From positions 210,228 to 274,227 of the forward strand of contig NZ_FMHI01000003.1 of assembly GCF_900090145.1 (NCBI RefSeq): 64,000 nt of DNA, in the 5' to 3' direction. Below, one piece after another: positions 8,917 to 16,080 of this stretch (position 1 is its first letter; the number at the start of each line of letters is the position of its first letter). The notes below the pieces were generated by a model. It was not told where the DNA came from. It saw only the letters and a program-made list of their open reading frames with translations, and made no database searches. The translations under genes and the position numbers were made by a program. This DNA comes from Streptomyces sp. WMMB 322 (GTDB taxonomy: Bacteria; Actinomycetota; Actinomycetes; Streptomycetales; Streptomycetaceae).

Positions 8917-10902
8917 TCACAAGTGCCGCCGCCTGGCCGCCGCGTGGCGCTCGTACTCCTCACGTGCCCGGCGCGCGGCCGGACGGTCCGAGGTCTCCGC
9001 GACGACCACGTCCCACCAGGCCGCCGCCCCCGGCGGTGCCGGTGCGGAAGGGCTGGTGTCGGTCTCGACGTACACGCAGGTCGGACGGTCGGAGGTGCGT
9101 GCCTGTGCGAGCGCGGCGCGCAGTTCGCCGACGGTCTCCGCACGGATGACGTCCATGCCGAGCGACGCGGCGTTGGCGGCCAGGTCCACGGGCAGCGGAT
9201 CGCCCGTGTAGGTGCCGTCGGGTGCGCGGTACCGGTAGGCGGTGCCGAAGCGTTCGGCGCCGGTCTGCTCGGACAGGCCGCCGATGGAGGCGTATCCGTG
9301 GTTCTGCACCAGAACCACGTTGATGTTGACGCGCTCCTGCACCGCGGTGACGATCTCGCCGGGCAGCATCAGATAGGTGCCGTCGCCGACGAGCGCCCAC
9401 ACCGGCCTGTCCGGGGCGGCGAGACGGACGCCGATGGCGGCGGGGATCTCGTAACCCATGCAGGAGTAGCCGTACTCCAGGTGGTACTGGCGCGGTGAGC
9501 GGGCCCGCCACAGCTTGTGCAGATCGCCGGGGAGTGAGCCGGCGGCGTTGATGACGACGTCGTCGTCGCCGACGGCTGCGTCCAGGGCGCCCAGCACCTG
9601 CGTCTGCGTGGGGCGGACGCCCTCGTCCTTCGTCGCGTACGCGGACTCGACGATCCGCTCCCAACTCGCCTTGCCCTGCCCGTACTCCTCCTCGTACGCC
9701 GCCGGGACCCGGTGCCCGAGCAGCGCCCCCGTGAGCGCCTCCAGTCCGGCGCGGGCGTCGGCGACGAGCGTCGTCGCGCCCATCTTGTGCGAGTCGAAGG
9801 GGGTGATGTTGAGGTTGAGGAAGCGCACGTTGGGCTCGGCGAAGAGCGTGTTCGACGCGGTGGTGAAGTCGCTGTAGCGGGTGCCGACGCCGATCACGAG
9901 GTCCGCCGCGCGCGCCAGGTCGTCGGCGACCGCCGTTCCCGTGTGGCCCACGGCGCCCACGTCGCAGGGGTGGTCGTGGCGCAGCGAACCCTTTCCGGCC
10001 TGGGTGCTCGCGACGGGGATGCCGGTGGCGTCGGCCAGTGCGCGCAGCGCGTCCTCGGCCTCGCTGTGGTGGACGCCTCCGCCCGCGATGATCAGGGGCC
10101 GGCGGGCGGCCAGTACGGCGGTGGCGGCGGCCGCGACCTCGGCGGCCTCGGGGCCGGGCCGCCGCACGTGCCACACGCGTTCGGCGAAGAACTCCTCCGG
10201 CCAGTCGTACGCCTCGGCCTGCACGTCCTGCGGCAGCGCCAGCGTGACGGCACCGGTCTCGGCGGGGTCCGCGAGGACGCGCATGGCCTGGAGCGCCGCC
10301 GGGATCAGCGCCTCCGGCCGGTGCACGCGGTCGAAGTAGCGGGAGACGGGCCGCAGCGCGTCGTTGACGGAGACGTCGCCGGCGCTGGGCACCTCCAGTT
10401 GCTGAAGCACCGGGTCGGCGGTGCGGGTGGCGAAGATGTCGCCGGGGAGCAGCAGGACCGGCAGCCGGTTGATGGTGGCGAGTGCCGCGCCGGTCACGAG
10501 GTTGGTGGCGCCGGGGCCGATGGAGGTGGTGACGGCGTGGGCGGAGAGTCGGTTGTTCTGCCGGGCGTAGCCGACGGCCGCGTGCACCATGGCCTGTTCG
10601 TTGCGTCCCTGGAGGTAGCGCAGTGGCGCGTCGTCGCCCTGGCCGCTCTCCACGAGGGCCTGGCCGAGGCCGGCGACGTTGCCGTGGCCGAGGATGCCCC
10701 AGCAGGCGTCGATGAGCCGGTGGCGGCGCCCGTCGCGCTCGGTGTACTGGACGGCGAGGAAACGCACCAGCGCCTGCGCAACCGTCAGGCGCACTGTGCG
10801 CGGGTCCTCCGCGGCGCCGCGGGCACGGCTGTGGTCCGGGCTTGCGGCGCGCACGGCGGACCGGCCGTCCGTGCGGCGGTCCGTTTCCGGTACGGAGCTC
10901 AC
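8917..10902 (-). CDS. iolD: 3D-(3,5/4)-trihydroxycyclohexane-1,2-dione acylhydrolase (IolD)
   Basis: 661 residues; thiamine-diphosphate-dependent enzyme that opens the inositol ring, turning trihydroxycyclohexane-dione into 5-deoxy-glucuronate. N-terminal Pyr domain has QALVRFLAVQYTERDGRRHRL and the conserved GHGNVAGLGQAL; the PP domain carries the ThDP motif starting VGDGTYLMLPGEI and ending VLVQNHGYASIGGL. Length matches IolD. The GTG start overlaps the iolB stop by 4 bp (GTGA) and follows AAGGAGGG, so iolB and iolD are translationally coupled. Part of the minus-strand inositol operon driven from upstream of iolC. Confidence 0.93.
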   Translation of the reverse strand: MSSVPETDRRTDGRSAVRAASPDHSRARGAAEDPRTVRLTVAQALVRFLAVQYTERDGRRHRLIDACWGILGHGNVAGLGQALVESGQGDDAPLRYLQGRNEQAMVHAAVGYARQNNRLSAHAVTTSIGPGATNLVTGAALATINRLPVLLLPGDIFATRTADPVLQQLEVPSAGDVSVNDALRPVSRYFDRVHRPEALIPAALQAMRVLADPAETGAVTLALPQDVQAEAYDWPEEFFAERVWHVRRPGPEAAEVAAAATAVLAARRPLIIAGGGVHHSEAEDALRALADATGIPVASTQAGKGSLRHDHPCDVGAVGHTGTAVADDLARAADLVIGVGTRYSDFTTASNTLFAEPNVRFLNLNITPFDSHKMGATTLVADARAGLEALTGALLGHRVPAAYEEEYGQGKASWERIVESAYATKDEGVRPTQTQVLGALDAAVGDDDVVINAAGSLPGDLHKLWRARSPRQYHLEYGYSCMGYEIPAAIGVRLAAPDRPVWALVGDGTYLMLPGEIVTAVQERVNINVVLVQNHGYASIGGLSEQTGAERFGTAYRYRAPDGTYTGDPLPVDLAANAASLGMDVIRAETVGELRAALAQARTSDRPTCVYVETDTSPSAPAPPGAAAWWDVVVAETSDRPAARRAREEYERHAAARRRHL

Positions 10903-11876
10903 TTGGCCGTCCCTCCTTCCACAGTCGGTGCGTGGTAGAGCGGCAGCCTTGGATCGACAGGCTGCTCATCCCAGCTGCCTCGGATCCAGGCGTGATCTGG
11001 ATGGTCGCAGATAAGCCACGCCCGCTCCAGACCCGGTCCGGCCATCACGTTCAGGTAGTACATGTCGTGACCGGGCGCGGCGATGGACGGACCGTGCCAG
11101 CCGTCCGGGATCAGCACGGCGTCGCCGTCGCGCACCTCGGCGAGCACGTCGGTGCCGCTGCGGGGGCCGGAGGGCGAGACACGCTGGTAGCCCATGCCGG
11201 GCACGGTGCCGGAGTCCGTGCGGTGGGGGGCGATCTCGAAGTAGTAGATCTCCTCCAGTTCGCTCTCCACGCCGGGCCGGTCCTCGTCGTGCTTGTGCGG
11301 CGGGTACGAGGACCAGTTGCCGCCCGGCGTCAGCACCTCCACGGCGATGAGCTGGTCGGCCTCGAAGACGCCGGCGGCGCCGAAGTTGTTGACCTGCCGC
11401 GAGCAGTTGCCCCTGCCGCGCAGCTCGACGGGGACCGACGAGGCGGCGCCGTACCGTGCCGGCAGGCGCCGGCTGCACCGGGCGCCGGTCAGTGCGAAGC
11501 GCCCGCCTGCGCTGCTGGTGATGCTCACCTCGGCGTCGCGCGGAACGTAGGCGAAGTCGCTCACGCCGTCGAAGACGCTTGTGCGGCCGTGCAGTTCGAA
11601 CGTCTCGCCCTCGGCGGTGACGGTGCAGCCACCGCGGAGCGGGAGGACGATCCACTCGCTGTCCCCCGCGCCGAAGTCGTGGGCGGCGCCGGGCTCCAGC
11701 TCCAGGACGCGCAGCGAGGAGTAGCCCCAGCCGGCCCGGTGCGGATCGATGTCGAGGGTGTACGCGCGTGAGCCGGCGCTGCCCGCCGGGAGATGGAATC
11801 CCGTGCCGGAGCCGGCCGGGGCCGCCGCCGGCCGTGCCGTTCCGTCCGTTCCTGTGGTGCCTGTCGTGCTCGTCAT
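10899..11876 (-). CDS. iolB: 5-deoxy-glucuronate isomerase (IolB)
   Basis: 325 residues. Isomerises 5-deoxy-D-glucuronate to 2-deoxy-5-keto-gluconate. The bicupin core is clear: GWGYSSLRVLELEPG, the N-half EGETFELHGRTSVFDGVSD, and the metal-binding motif SYPPHKHDEDRPG...LEEIYYFE typical of IolB, then DAVLIPDGWHGPSIAAPGHDMYYLN. Start MTSTTGTTG at 11876 is preferred because the family begins shortly after it and GAGGACGG lies upstream; the open frame continues another 82 residues upstream with no family similarity. A 4-bp overlap links it to iolD downstream. Confidence 0.92.
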   Translation of the reverse strand: MTSTTGTTGTDGTARPAAAPAGSGTGFHLPAGSAGSRAYTLDIDPHRAGWGYSSLRVLELEPGAAHDFGAGDSEWIVLPLRGGCTVTAEGETFELHGRTSVFDGVSDFAYVPRDAEVSITSSAGGRFALTGARCSRRLPARYGAASSVPVELRGRGNCSRQVNNFGAAGVFEADQLIAVEVLTPGGNWSSYPPHKHDEDRPGVESELEEIYYFEIAPHRTDSGTVPGMGYQRVSPSGPRSGTDVLAEVRDGDAVLIPDGWHGPSIAAPGHDMYYLNVMAGPGLERAWLICDHPDHAWIRGSWDEQPVDPRLPLYHAPTVEGGTAK

Positions 11877-11997
11877 GTCCGCCGTCCTCGACCGTGTCGC
11901 CGCTGCGGCCCGCGCGCCGTGCCCGGGCCCTCGTCGTTCCTGCTTCCGCTCCCGGGGTTGCCGCCCGGGCGGCTTCGTCCGTCGGCGGGCGGGCCGT

Positions 11998-12879
11998 TCA
12001 CAGCAGCCCGACCGCGGTGTCCACGGCGCCTGCGACGTCGCCGTCCGCCGGGTAGAGCAGGGAGCGTCCCACCACCAGCCCGTGGACGGCCGGCAGGCGC
12101 AGCGCCGTCCGCCACTTCTCATAGGCGCCTTCCTGGTCGCCGTTCGTCTCCCCGCCGAGCAGCACCACCGGCAGGGTCGAGGTCTCGCACACCCAGGTCA
12201 TGTCGCCGGGGTCCTCGGCGACCGGCAGTTTGAGCCAGGTGTAGGCGGAGGTCCCGCCGAGCCCGGAGGCGATCGCTATGGAGCGGGTGACGGCCTCGGC
12301 CGTGAGGTCGTTGCGGACCTGGCCGTGCACACGGCGGGAGATGAACGGCTCGACGAAGAGCGGCAGCCGGCGGGCCGCCATGTCGTCCACGGCGCGTGCG
12401 GTGGAGTGCATGGTGGCCAGCGAGCCGGGGTCGTCGTAGTCGATGCGCAGCAGTGCCTTGCCTGCGTCGAAGCGCAGCCGTTCGATGTCCTGGGCGCGGT
12501 ATCCGGTGAAGCGGTCGTCGAGTTCCCAGGAGGCGCCGGCCAGTCCCCCGCGGTTCATCGACCCCATGACGATCTTGTTCTCCAGGGCTCCCAGGAGCAG
12601 CAGGTCCTCCAGGATGTCGGCGGTCGCCAGTACGCCGTCGACTCCCGGACGGGACAGCGCCAGCACCAGCCGCTCCAGCAGTCCGGCGCGGTTGGCCATG
12701 GCCAGTTCGCTGCCGCCGGTGCCCAGGGCCCCGCGGGCGGGGTGGTCGGCGGCGACGATCATCAGCCGGCCGCTCCCGCCGAGCAGAGGGCGGCGGGCGC
12801 GTCTGGCGGCGGCCTCCGCGATCGCCTCCGGGTGCCGGGCCCGTACGGCGACGAGGTCACCGATGCTGATGCTGCTCAA
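11998..12879 (-). CDS. Cgl0159-family (beta/alpha)8-barrel protein of the inositol cluster
   Basis: About 293 residues from the TTG at 12879, where family members begin (SSISIGDLVAVRARHPEAIAEA); a GTG at 12951 would add a proline-rich 24-residue tail and cannot be excluded. Conserved features: LMIVAADHPARGALG, GVLATADILEDLLLLG, NKIVMGSMNRGGL and a LLRIDYDD strand. This is the barrel family named after Corynebacterium Cgl0159 and is found in actinobacterial iol operons. Its place between iolC and iolB suggests it is the aldolase that splits 2-deoxy-5-keto-gluconate-6-phosphate, replacing IolJ; that assignment is inference. Lies between iolB and iolC on the same strand with gaps of about 120 nt on each side. 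Confidence 0.8.
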   Translation of the reverse strand: MSSISIGDLVAVRARHPEAIAEAAARRARRPLLGGSGRLMIVAADHPARGALGTGGSELAMANRAGLLERLVLALSRPGVDGVLATADILEDLLLLGALENKIVMGSMNRGGLAGASWELDDRFTGYRAQDIERLRFDAGKALLRIDYDDPGSLATMHSTARAVDDMAARRLPLFVEPFISRRVHGQVRNDLTAEAVTRSIAIASGLGGTSAYTWLKLPVAEDPGDMTWVCETSTLPVVLLGGETNGDQEGAYEKWRTALRLPAVHGLVVGRSLLYPADGDVAGAVDTAVGLL

Positions 12880-12993
12880 GTGGTCTGCTCGCTTTCGTGG
12901 CTGGACGCGCGCGGGGCCGGGCGCGGGCGGGTGCGGGCGGTCGGCGGACACGGACGCGGCCGGAAGGCGGGGCCGCTTCCCGGGGCGTGACCG

Positions 12994-14010
12994 TCATCCC
13001 CGCAGCAGTTCCTCGACCTCACCCGCCGTGGGCATCGCTGCGGAGCATGCGAGCCGGGAGGCGACCAGCGCGCCCGCGGCGTTCGCGTACCGCATCAGGT
13101 ACTCCAGGTCCCAGCCGGCGAGCAGTCCGTGGCAGAGCGAACCGCCGAAGGCGTCGCCGGCTCCGAGGCCGTTGACCACCTCGACGGGGTGCGGCGGAAC
13201 CTCCGCGCGGGTGCCGTCGCGATGCGCGGCGAGCACTCCCTTGGGCCCCTGCTTGACGACGGCGAGTTCGACACCCGCCTCCAGGAGCGCGTCGGCGCAG
13301 GCCTGGGGCTCGCGCGTGCCGGTGGCGACCTGGCACTCGTCGAGGTTGCCGACGGCGACGGTGGCGTTCGCGAGGGCCCGGCGGTAGTGCGGGCGTGCTT
13401 CGGCCATGACGTCCTCTTCGGCGGTCCCGCCGCCCTCGCCCCAGAACATGGGCCGCCAGTCCATGTCGAAGACGGTGGCGGCCGGGGCGCGGTCCGTCCC
13501 TCCCGTGTGCCGGCGCCGGCTCTCCGCGCGGGCCTCCAGCGCGGTGAGTGTCGTGGTGCGGCTGGGCTCGGCGCACAGGCCCGTGCCCGTCACCCAGAAG
13601 ACGGGCGCGGACCCGATCGCGGCGAAGTCCAGGTCTTCGGGTACGAGTTCGAGGTCGGGGGCCTTGGGCTCGCGGTAGAAGTACAGCGGGAAGTCGTCGG
13701 GCGGGAAGATCTCGCAGAAGGTGACCGGCGTGGGGTACTTCGTCACGGGTGTCACCCAGCGGTCGTCCACGCCGAAGTCCCGCAGCGCCTGGTGGCAGTA
13801 CTCGCCGAACGGGTCGTCACCGGTGCGGCTGATGACGGCCGCGGAGCGGCCCAGGCGGGAGGCGGCGACGGCGACGTTGGTGGCGGACCCGCCGAGGAAC
13901 TTGCCGAACGTCTCCACCTGCGGCAGCGGAACGCCCGTCTGCAGCGGGTAGATGTCGACGCCGATGCGGCCCATCGTGACGACGTCGTGCGGCTCTTCCG
14001 TGACTGCCAT
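12994..14010 (-). CDS. iolC: 5-dehydro-2-deoxygluconokinase (IolC), PfkB family
   Basis: 338 residues from ATG 14010, chosen for the AGGAGAGG ahead of it. Phosphorylates 2-deoxy-5-keto-gluconate with ATP. PfkB signatures: GRIGVDIYPLQTGVPLPQVETF near the start, KFLGGSATNVAVAASRLG (substrate binding), and the C-terminal VVNGLGAGDAFGGSLCHGLL with the catalytic Asp in GAGDAF. The motif ETFGKFLGGSATNVA is typical of IolC rather than ribokinase. First gene of the minus-strand inositol operon; the upstream region has TTGACA (14080-14075) and an operator 5 nt further up, mirrored on the divergent side. Confidence 0.92.
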   Translation of the reverse strand: MAVTEEPHDVVTMGRIGVDIYPLQTGVPLPQVETFGKFLGGSATNVAVAASRLGRSAAVISRTGDDPFGEYCHQALRDFGVDDRWVTPVTKYPTPVTFCEIFPPDDFPLYFYREPKAPDLELVPEDLDFAAIGSAPVFWVTGTGLCAEPSRTTTLTALEARAESRRRHTGGTDRAPAATVFDMDWRPMFWGEGGGTAEEDVMAEARPHYRRALANATVAVGNLDECQVATGTREPQACADALLEAGVELAVVKQGPKGVLAAHRDGTRAEVPPHPVEVVNGLGAGDAFGGSLCHGLLAGWDLEYLMRYANAAGALVASRLACSAAMPTAGEVEELLRG

Positions 14011-14050
14011 GGATGCCCTCTCCTGGGTCGTTCCCGCGGTCGGCCTCCTC

Positions 14051-14098
14051 ATCGTCGGCGCTGACGGCGAAGGCTGTCAATAATTTGTCCTTACATAC
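14051..14098 (-). promoter_or_regulatory. Promoter and candidate operator of the iolC operon
   Basis: On the minus strand the order is operator TGTAAGGACA (14095-14086, pattern TGT-N4-ACA), 5 nt, -35 TTGACA (14080-14075), 18 nt, -10-like GACGAT (14056-14051). The pattern with GT...AC half sites resembles GntR-family operators. The same elements with the same 5-nt spacing face the other way at 14177-14197. Confidence 0.6.
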
Positions 14099-14175
14099 TG
14101 ACGTGCCAGTGACATGGCGGCGCGGCGCCGCGGTGACGGCACTGCGGTCTCCCCGGTCCACGTCCGTATGAAACA

Positions 14176-14197
14176 TTGTCCTTACATACACTTGACA
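14176..14197 (+). promoter_or_regulatory. Promoter and candidate operator of the divergent iolE-like gene
   Basis: TTGTCCTTACATAC at 14176-14189 is an exact copy of 14085-14098. Its TGT-N4-ACA core is followed after 5 nt by TTGACA (14192-14197). No convincing -10 is seen at 17-18 nt (TTGGCT at best). The mirrored arrangement implies one repressor controls both transcription units. Confidence 0.58.
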
Positions 14198-14292
14198 GTG
14201 GCGCCGCCCACGGAGTTGGCTCGCCCCGTCGCACCGACGCGACACATCCGCGGCCCGTGACTACGTACGCACAGCACAGCGAGGAGCCCTTC

Positions 14293-15204
14293 GTGACTTC
14301 TGCGACCCCTTCCCTAGACCGCATCCGGGTCGGCTCGGCTCCCGACTCCTGGGGCGTCTGGTTCCCCGAGGACCCGGAGCAGGTGCCGTGGCGGCGCTTC
14401 CTCGACGAGGTCTCACAGGCCGGCTACGAGTGGATCGAACTGGGCCCCTACGGCTACCTGCCCACCGACCCCGCACGGCTCACGGCGGAGGTCGGCGCCC
14501 GCGGCCTCAAGGTCTCCGCGGGCACCGTCTTCACCTCGCTCCACCGCGGCCCGGACGTGTGGGACGCGACATGGGAGCACGTCGGCCAGGTCGCCGCCCT
14601 CACAAGGGCGATGGGCGCGGAGAACCTCGTGGTCATCCCGTCCTTCTGGCGGGACGACAAGACGGCCGAGGAGATCGAACCGCGCGAGCTGACCGCCGGG
14701 CAGTGGCGTCACCTCGCGAGCGGCACCGAACGCCTGGCCCGTGAGGTGCGGGACGAGTACGGCTTGCAGATCATGGTGCATCCGCACGCGGACACCCACA
14801 TCGACACCGAGGAGCACGTCGAGCGCTTCCTCGACGCGACCGACTCCGACCTGGTCAACCTCTGCCTGGACACCGGGCATTACGCGTACTGCGGCGGAGA
14901 CAGCGTCAAGCTCATCGAGACCTACGGCGAGCGGATCGGCTACCTGCATCTCAAGCAGGTCGACCCCGCAATCCTCGCCGACGTGGTGGAGAAGGGGACG
15001 CCGTTCGGGCCCGCGGTCCGGCAGGGCGTGATGTGCGAACCACCGCTGGGCGTACCGGCGATGGAGCCCGTGCTCACCGCCGCACAGGGCCTGGGCGTCG
15101 ATCTCTTCGCCATCGTCGAGCAGGACATGTACCCCTGCCCGCCCGACCAGCCGCTCCCGATCGCCCAGCGCACACGGCGATTTCTGCGCGGATGCGGCGC
15201 ATGA
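14293..15204 (+). CDS. IolE-like sugar isomerase/dehydratase, TIM barrel
   Basis: 303 residues; GTG at 14293 follows GAGGAG and is the family start (TSATPSLDRIRVGSAPDSWG). Xylose-isomerase-like TIM barrel (AP-endonuclease 2 superfamily). Conserved: GSAPDSWGVWFPEDPEQ, GYEWIELGPYGYLP, metal-binding HPHADTHIDTEEH, LCLDTGHYAYCGGD and HLKQVD, ending in FAIVEQDMYPCPPDQPLPIA. In IolE, 2-keto-myo-inositol is dehydrated to trihydroxycyclohexane-dione, the substrate of IolD; the divergent position and shared operator fit that role. Assignment as inosose dehydratase rather than a related isomerase is inference. No iolG dehydrogenase is next to it. Confidence 0.8.
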   Translation: MTSATPSLDRIRVGSAPDSWGVWFPEDPEQVPWRRFLDEVSQAGYEWIELGPYGYLPTDPARLTAEVGARGLKVSAGTVFTSLHRGPDVWDATWEHVGQVAALTRAMGAENLVVIPSFWRDDKTAEEIEPRELTAGQWRHLASGTERLAREVRDEYGLQIMVHPHADTHIDTEEHVERFLDATDSDLVNLCLDTGHYAYCGGDSVKLIETYGERIGYLHLKQVDPAILADVVEKGTPFGPAVRQGVMCEPPLGVPAMEPVLTAAQGLGVDLFAIVEQDMYPCPPDQPLPIAQRTRRFLRGCGA

Positions 15205-15379
15205 GCCCTGCTTGAGCGCCGTGTTCGGGGTGTTGGCGCCCTGTCACGAGCGTCACCATTACCTTGTCGCCGCGTCACAGACCCTCAACAGGCCCTCCCC
15301 CTTGGTCACTCAGCGTCGTTCACCGGGCACAGGCTGATGATCAACAACCACTTCTGTGGTCCCTGTGGGAGGTGCCGAG

Positions 15380-15574
15380 TTGGCCGATCGACGACTGTGG
15401 TCGTACAAGGACATCGCCGCGCACATCGGAGTCCGGACGGACACTGTGCGCTCGTACCGCAAGCACGGCCTGCTGCCGCCACCCGACCTCGTGGAGGGCG
15501 GCAAGCCCTTCTGGTACGCGGACACCGTAAGGACCTGGGTCACCCGCCGCCCCGGCCACCGTGGAGGGCGGTGA
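15380..15574 (+). CDS. Small MerR-like helix-turn-helix DNA-binding protein
   Basis: 64 residues from the TTG at 15380, which has GGGAGG 7 nt upstream and matches where close relatives begin (ADRRLWSYKDIAAHIGV). The whole protein is one HTH: WSYKDIAAHIGVRTDTVRS, YRKHGLLPPPD, then GGKPFWYADTVRTWVTRRPG. This layout is shared by small actinobacterial AlpA/MerR-like HTH proteins that carry no effector domain. Target unknown. It is followed by the 60-bp palindrome that probably terminates it. Not linked in strand or spacing to the inositol genes. Confidence 0.75.
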   Translation: MADRRLWSYKDIAAHIGVRTDTVRSYRKHGLLPPPDLVEGGKPFWYADTVRTWVTRRPGHRGGR

Positions 15575-15610
15575 CGCACGACTGACGGACCCGCCCGTCC
15601 GGTGACGCAG

Positions 15611-15670
15611 GCCAGAGGCCCGGCGCCCGGTCCCCGAGGATCCTCGGGGACCGGGCGCCGGGCCTCTGGC
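15611..15670. terminator. 60-bp perfect palindrome, likely strong bidirectional terminator
   Basis: Bases 15611-15640 are exactly the reverse complement of 15641-15670: a 30-bp stem with no spacer, GC-rich, starting GCCAGAGGCCCGG and centred on GAGGATCCTC. It sits 36 bp after the HTH gene stop and 31 bp before the copper operator, so it insulates the copper operon from upstream transcription. Its length and perfection are unusual. Confidence 0.8.
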
Positions 15671-15701
15671 ATATTCGGAGCCGCCGCAGAGGACGGTGGG
15701 A

Positions 15702-15721
15702 ATACCTAGGGGGGGTATAGT
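15702..15721 (+). promoter_or_regulatory. CsoR-type copper operator overlapping the copZ -10 box
   Basis: ATACCTAGGGGGGGTAT (15702-15718) has ATACC and GGTAT half sites around a 7-bp centre, the layout of CsoR operators. TATAGT (15716-15721) is a good -10 element and overlaps its right half, so bound CsoR would block polymerase and Cu(I) would release it. The csoR gene is not in the window. Confidence 0.72.
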
Positions 15722-15769
15722 GGTTCTCATTCGCGCAGGCACCGGAGCACCAGAATCCAGGGAGCGGAC

Positions 15770-15988
15770 ATGAGCACAGTCACCACCACCTACAAGGTCA
15801 GCGGCATGAGCTGCGGGCACTGTGAGGGCGCCGTCTCCGGCGAGATCTCCGGGATCGAGGGCGTGACCTCCGTGAAGGCCGTCGCCTCAGCCGGCGAGGT
15901 CACCGTCACCTCGACGACGGAGCCGGACTACGAAGCGGTGCGTGCCGCCGTCGACGAGGCCGGCTTCGAACTGACCGGCCGCGCGTAG
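15770..15988 (+). CDS. copZ: Copper chaperone, CopZ-like heavy-metal-associated domain
   Basis: 72 residues forming one ferredoxin-like HMA domain. The Cu(I)-binding loop is GMSCGHC with CxxC, and the usual betaalphabetabetaalphabeta pattern follows (GAVSGEISGIEGVTSVKAV, GEVTVTSTTEPDYEAVRAAVDEAGF). It binds cytosolic Cu(I) and passes it to the ATPase encoded 92 nt downstream. ATG at 15770 with GGGAGCGG upstream. Expression should be copper-induced through the operator at 15702. Confidence 0.9.
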   Translation: MSTVTTTYKVSGMSCGHCEGAVSGEISGIEGVTSVKAVASAGEVTVTSTTEPDYEAVRAAVDEAGFELTGRA

Positions 15989-16080
15989 CCCGCGTACGCC
16001 GCGTAGACCGCGTAGACCGCGGCCACCGACACAGACCGCCGACCCCCCGCGACAACCCCATCGCTTCCGGGAGCACCACG

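Noticed and set aside
6793-9498. 901-codon plus-strand frame antisense to mmsA and iolD
   Set aside because: It is the reflection of biased third positions of the real minus-strand genes; no domain or ribosome binding site.
12952-12993. Start of the Cgl0159-family gene at GTG 12951
   Set aside because: It adds a Pro/Arg-rich tail unlike the family; TTG 12879 matches the conserved N-terminus better, though the GTG is not excluded.
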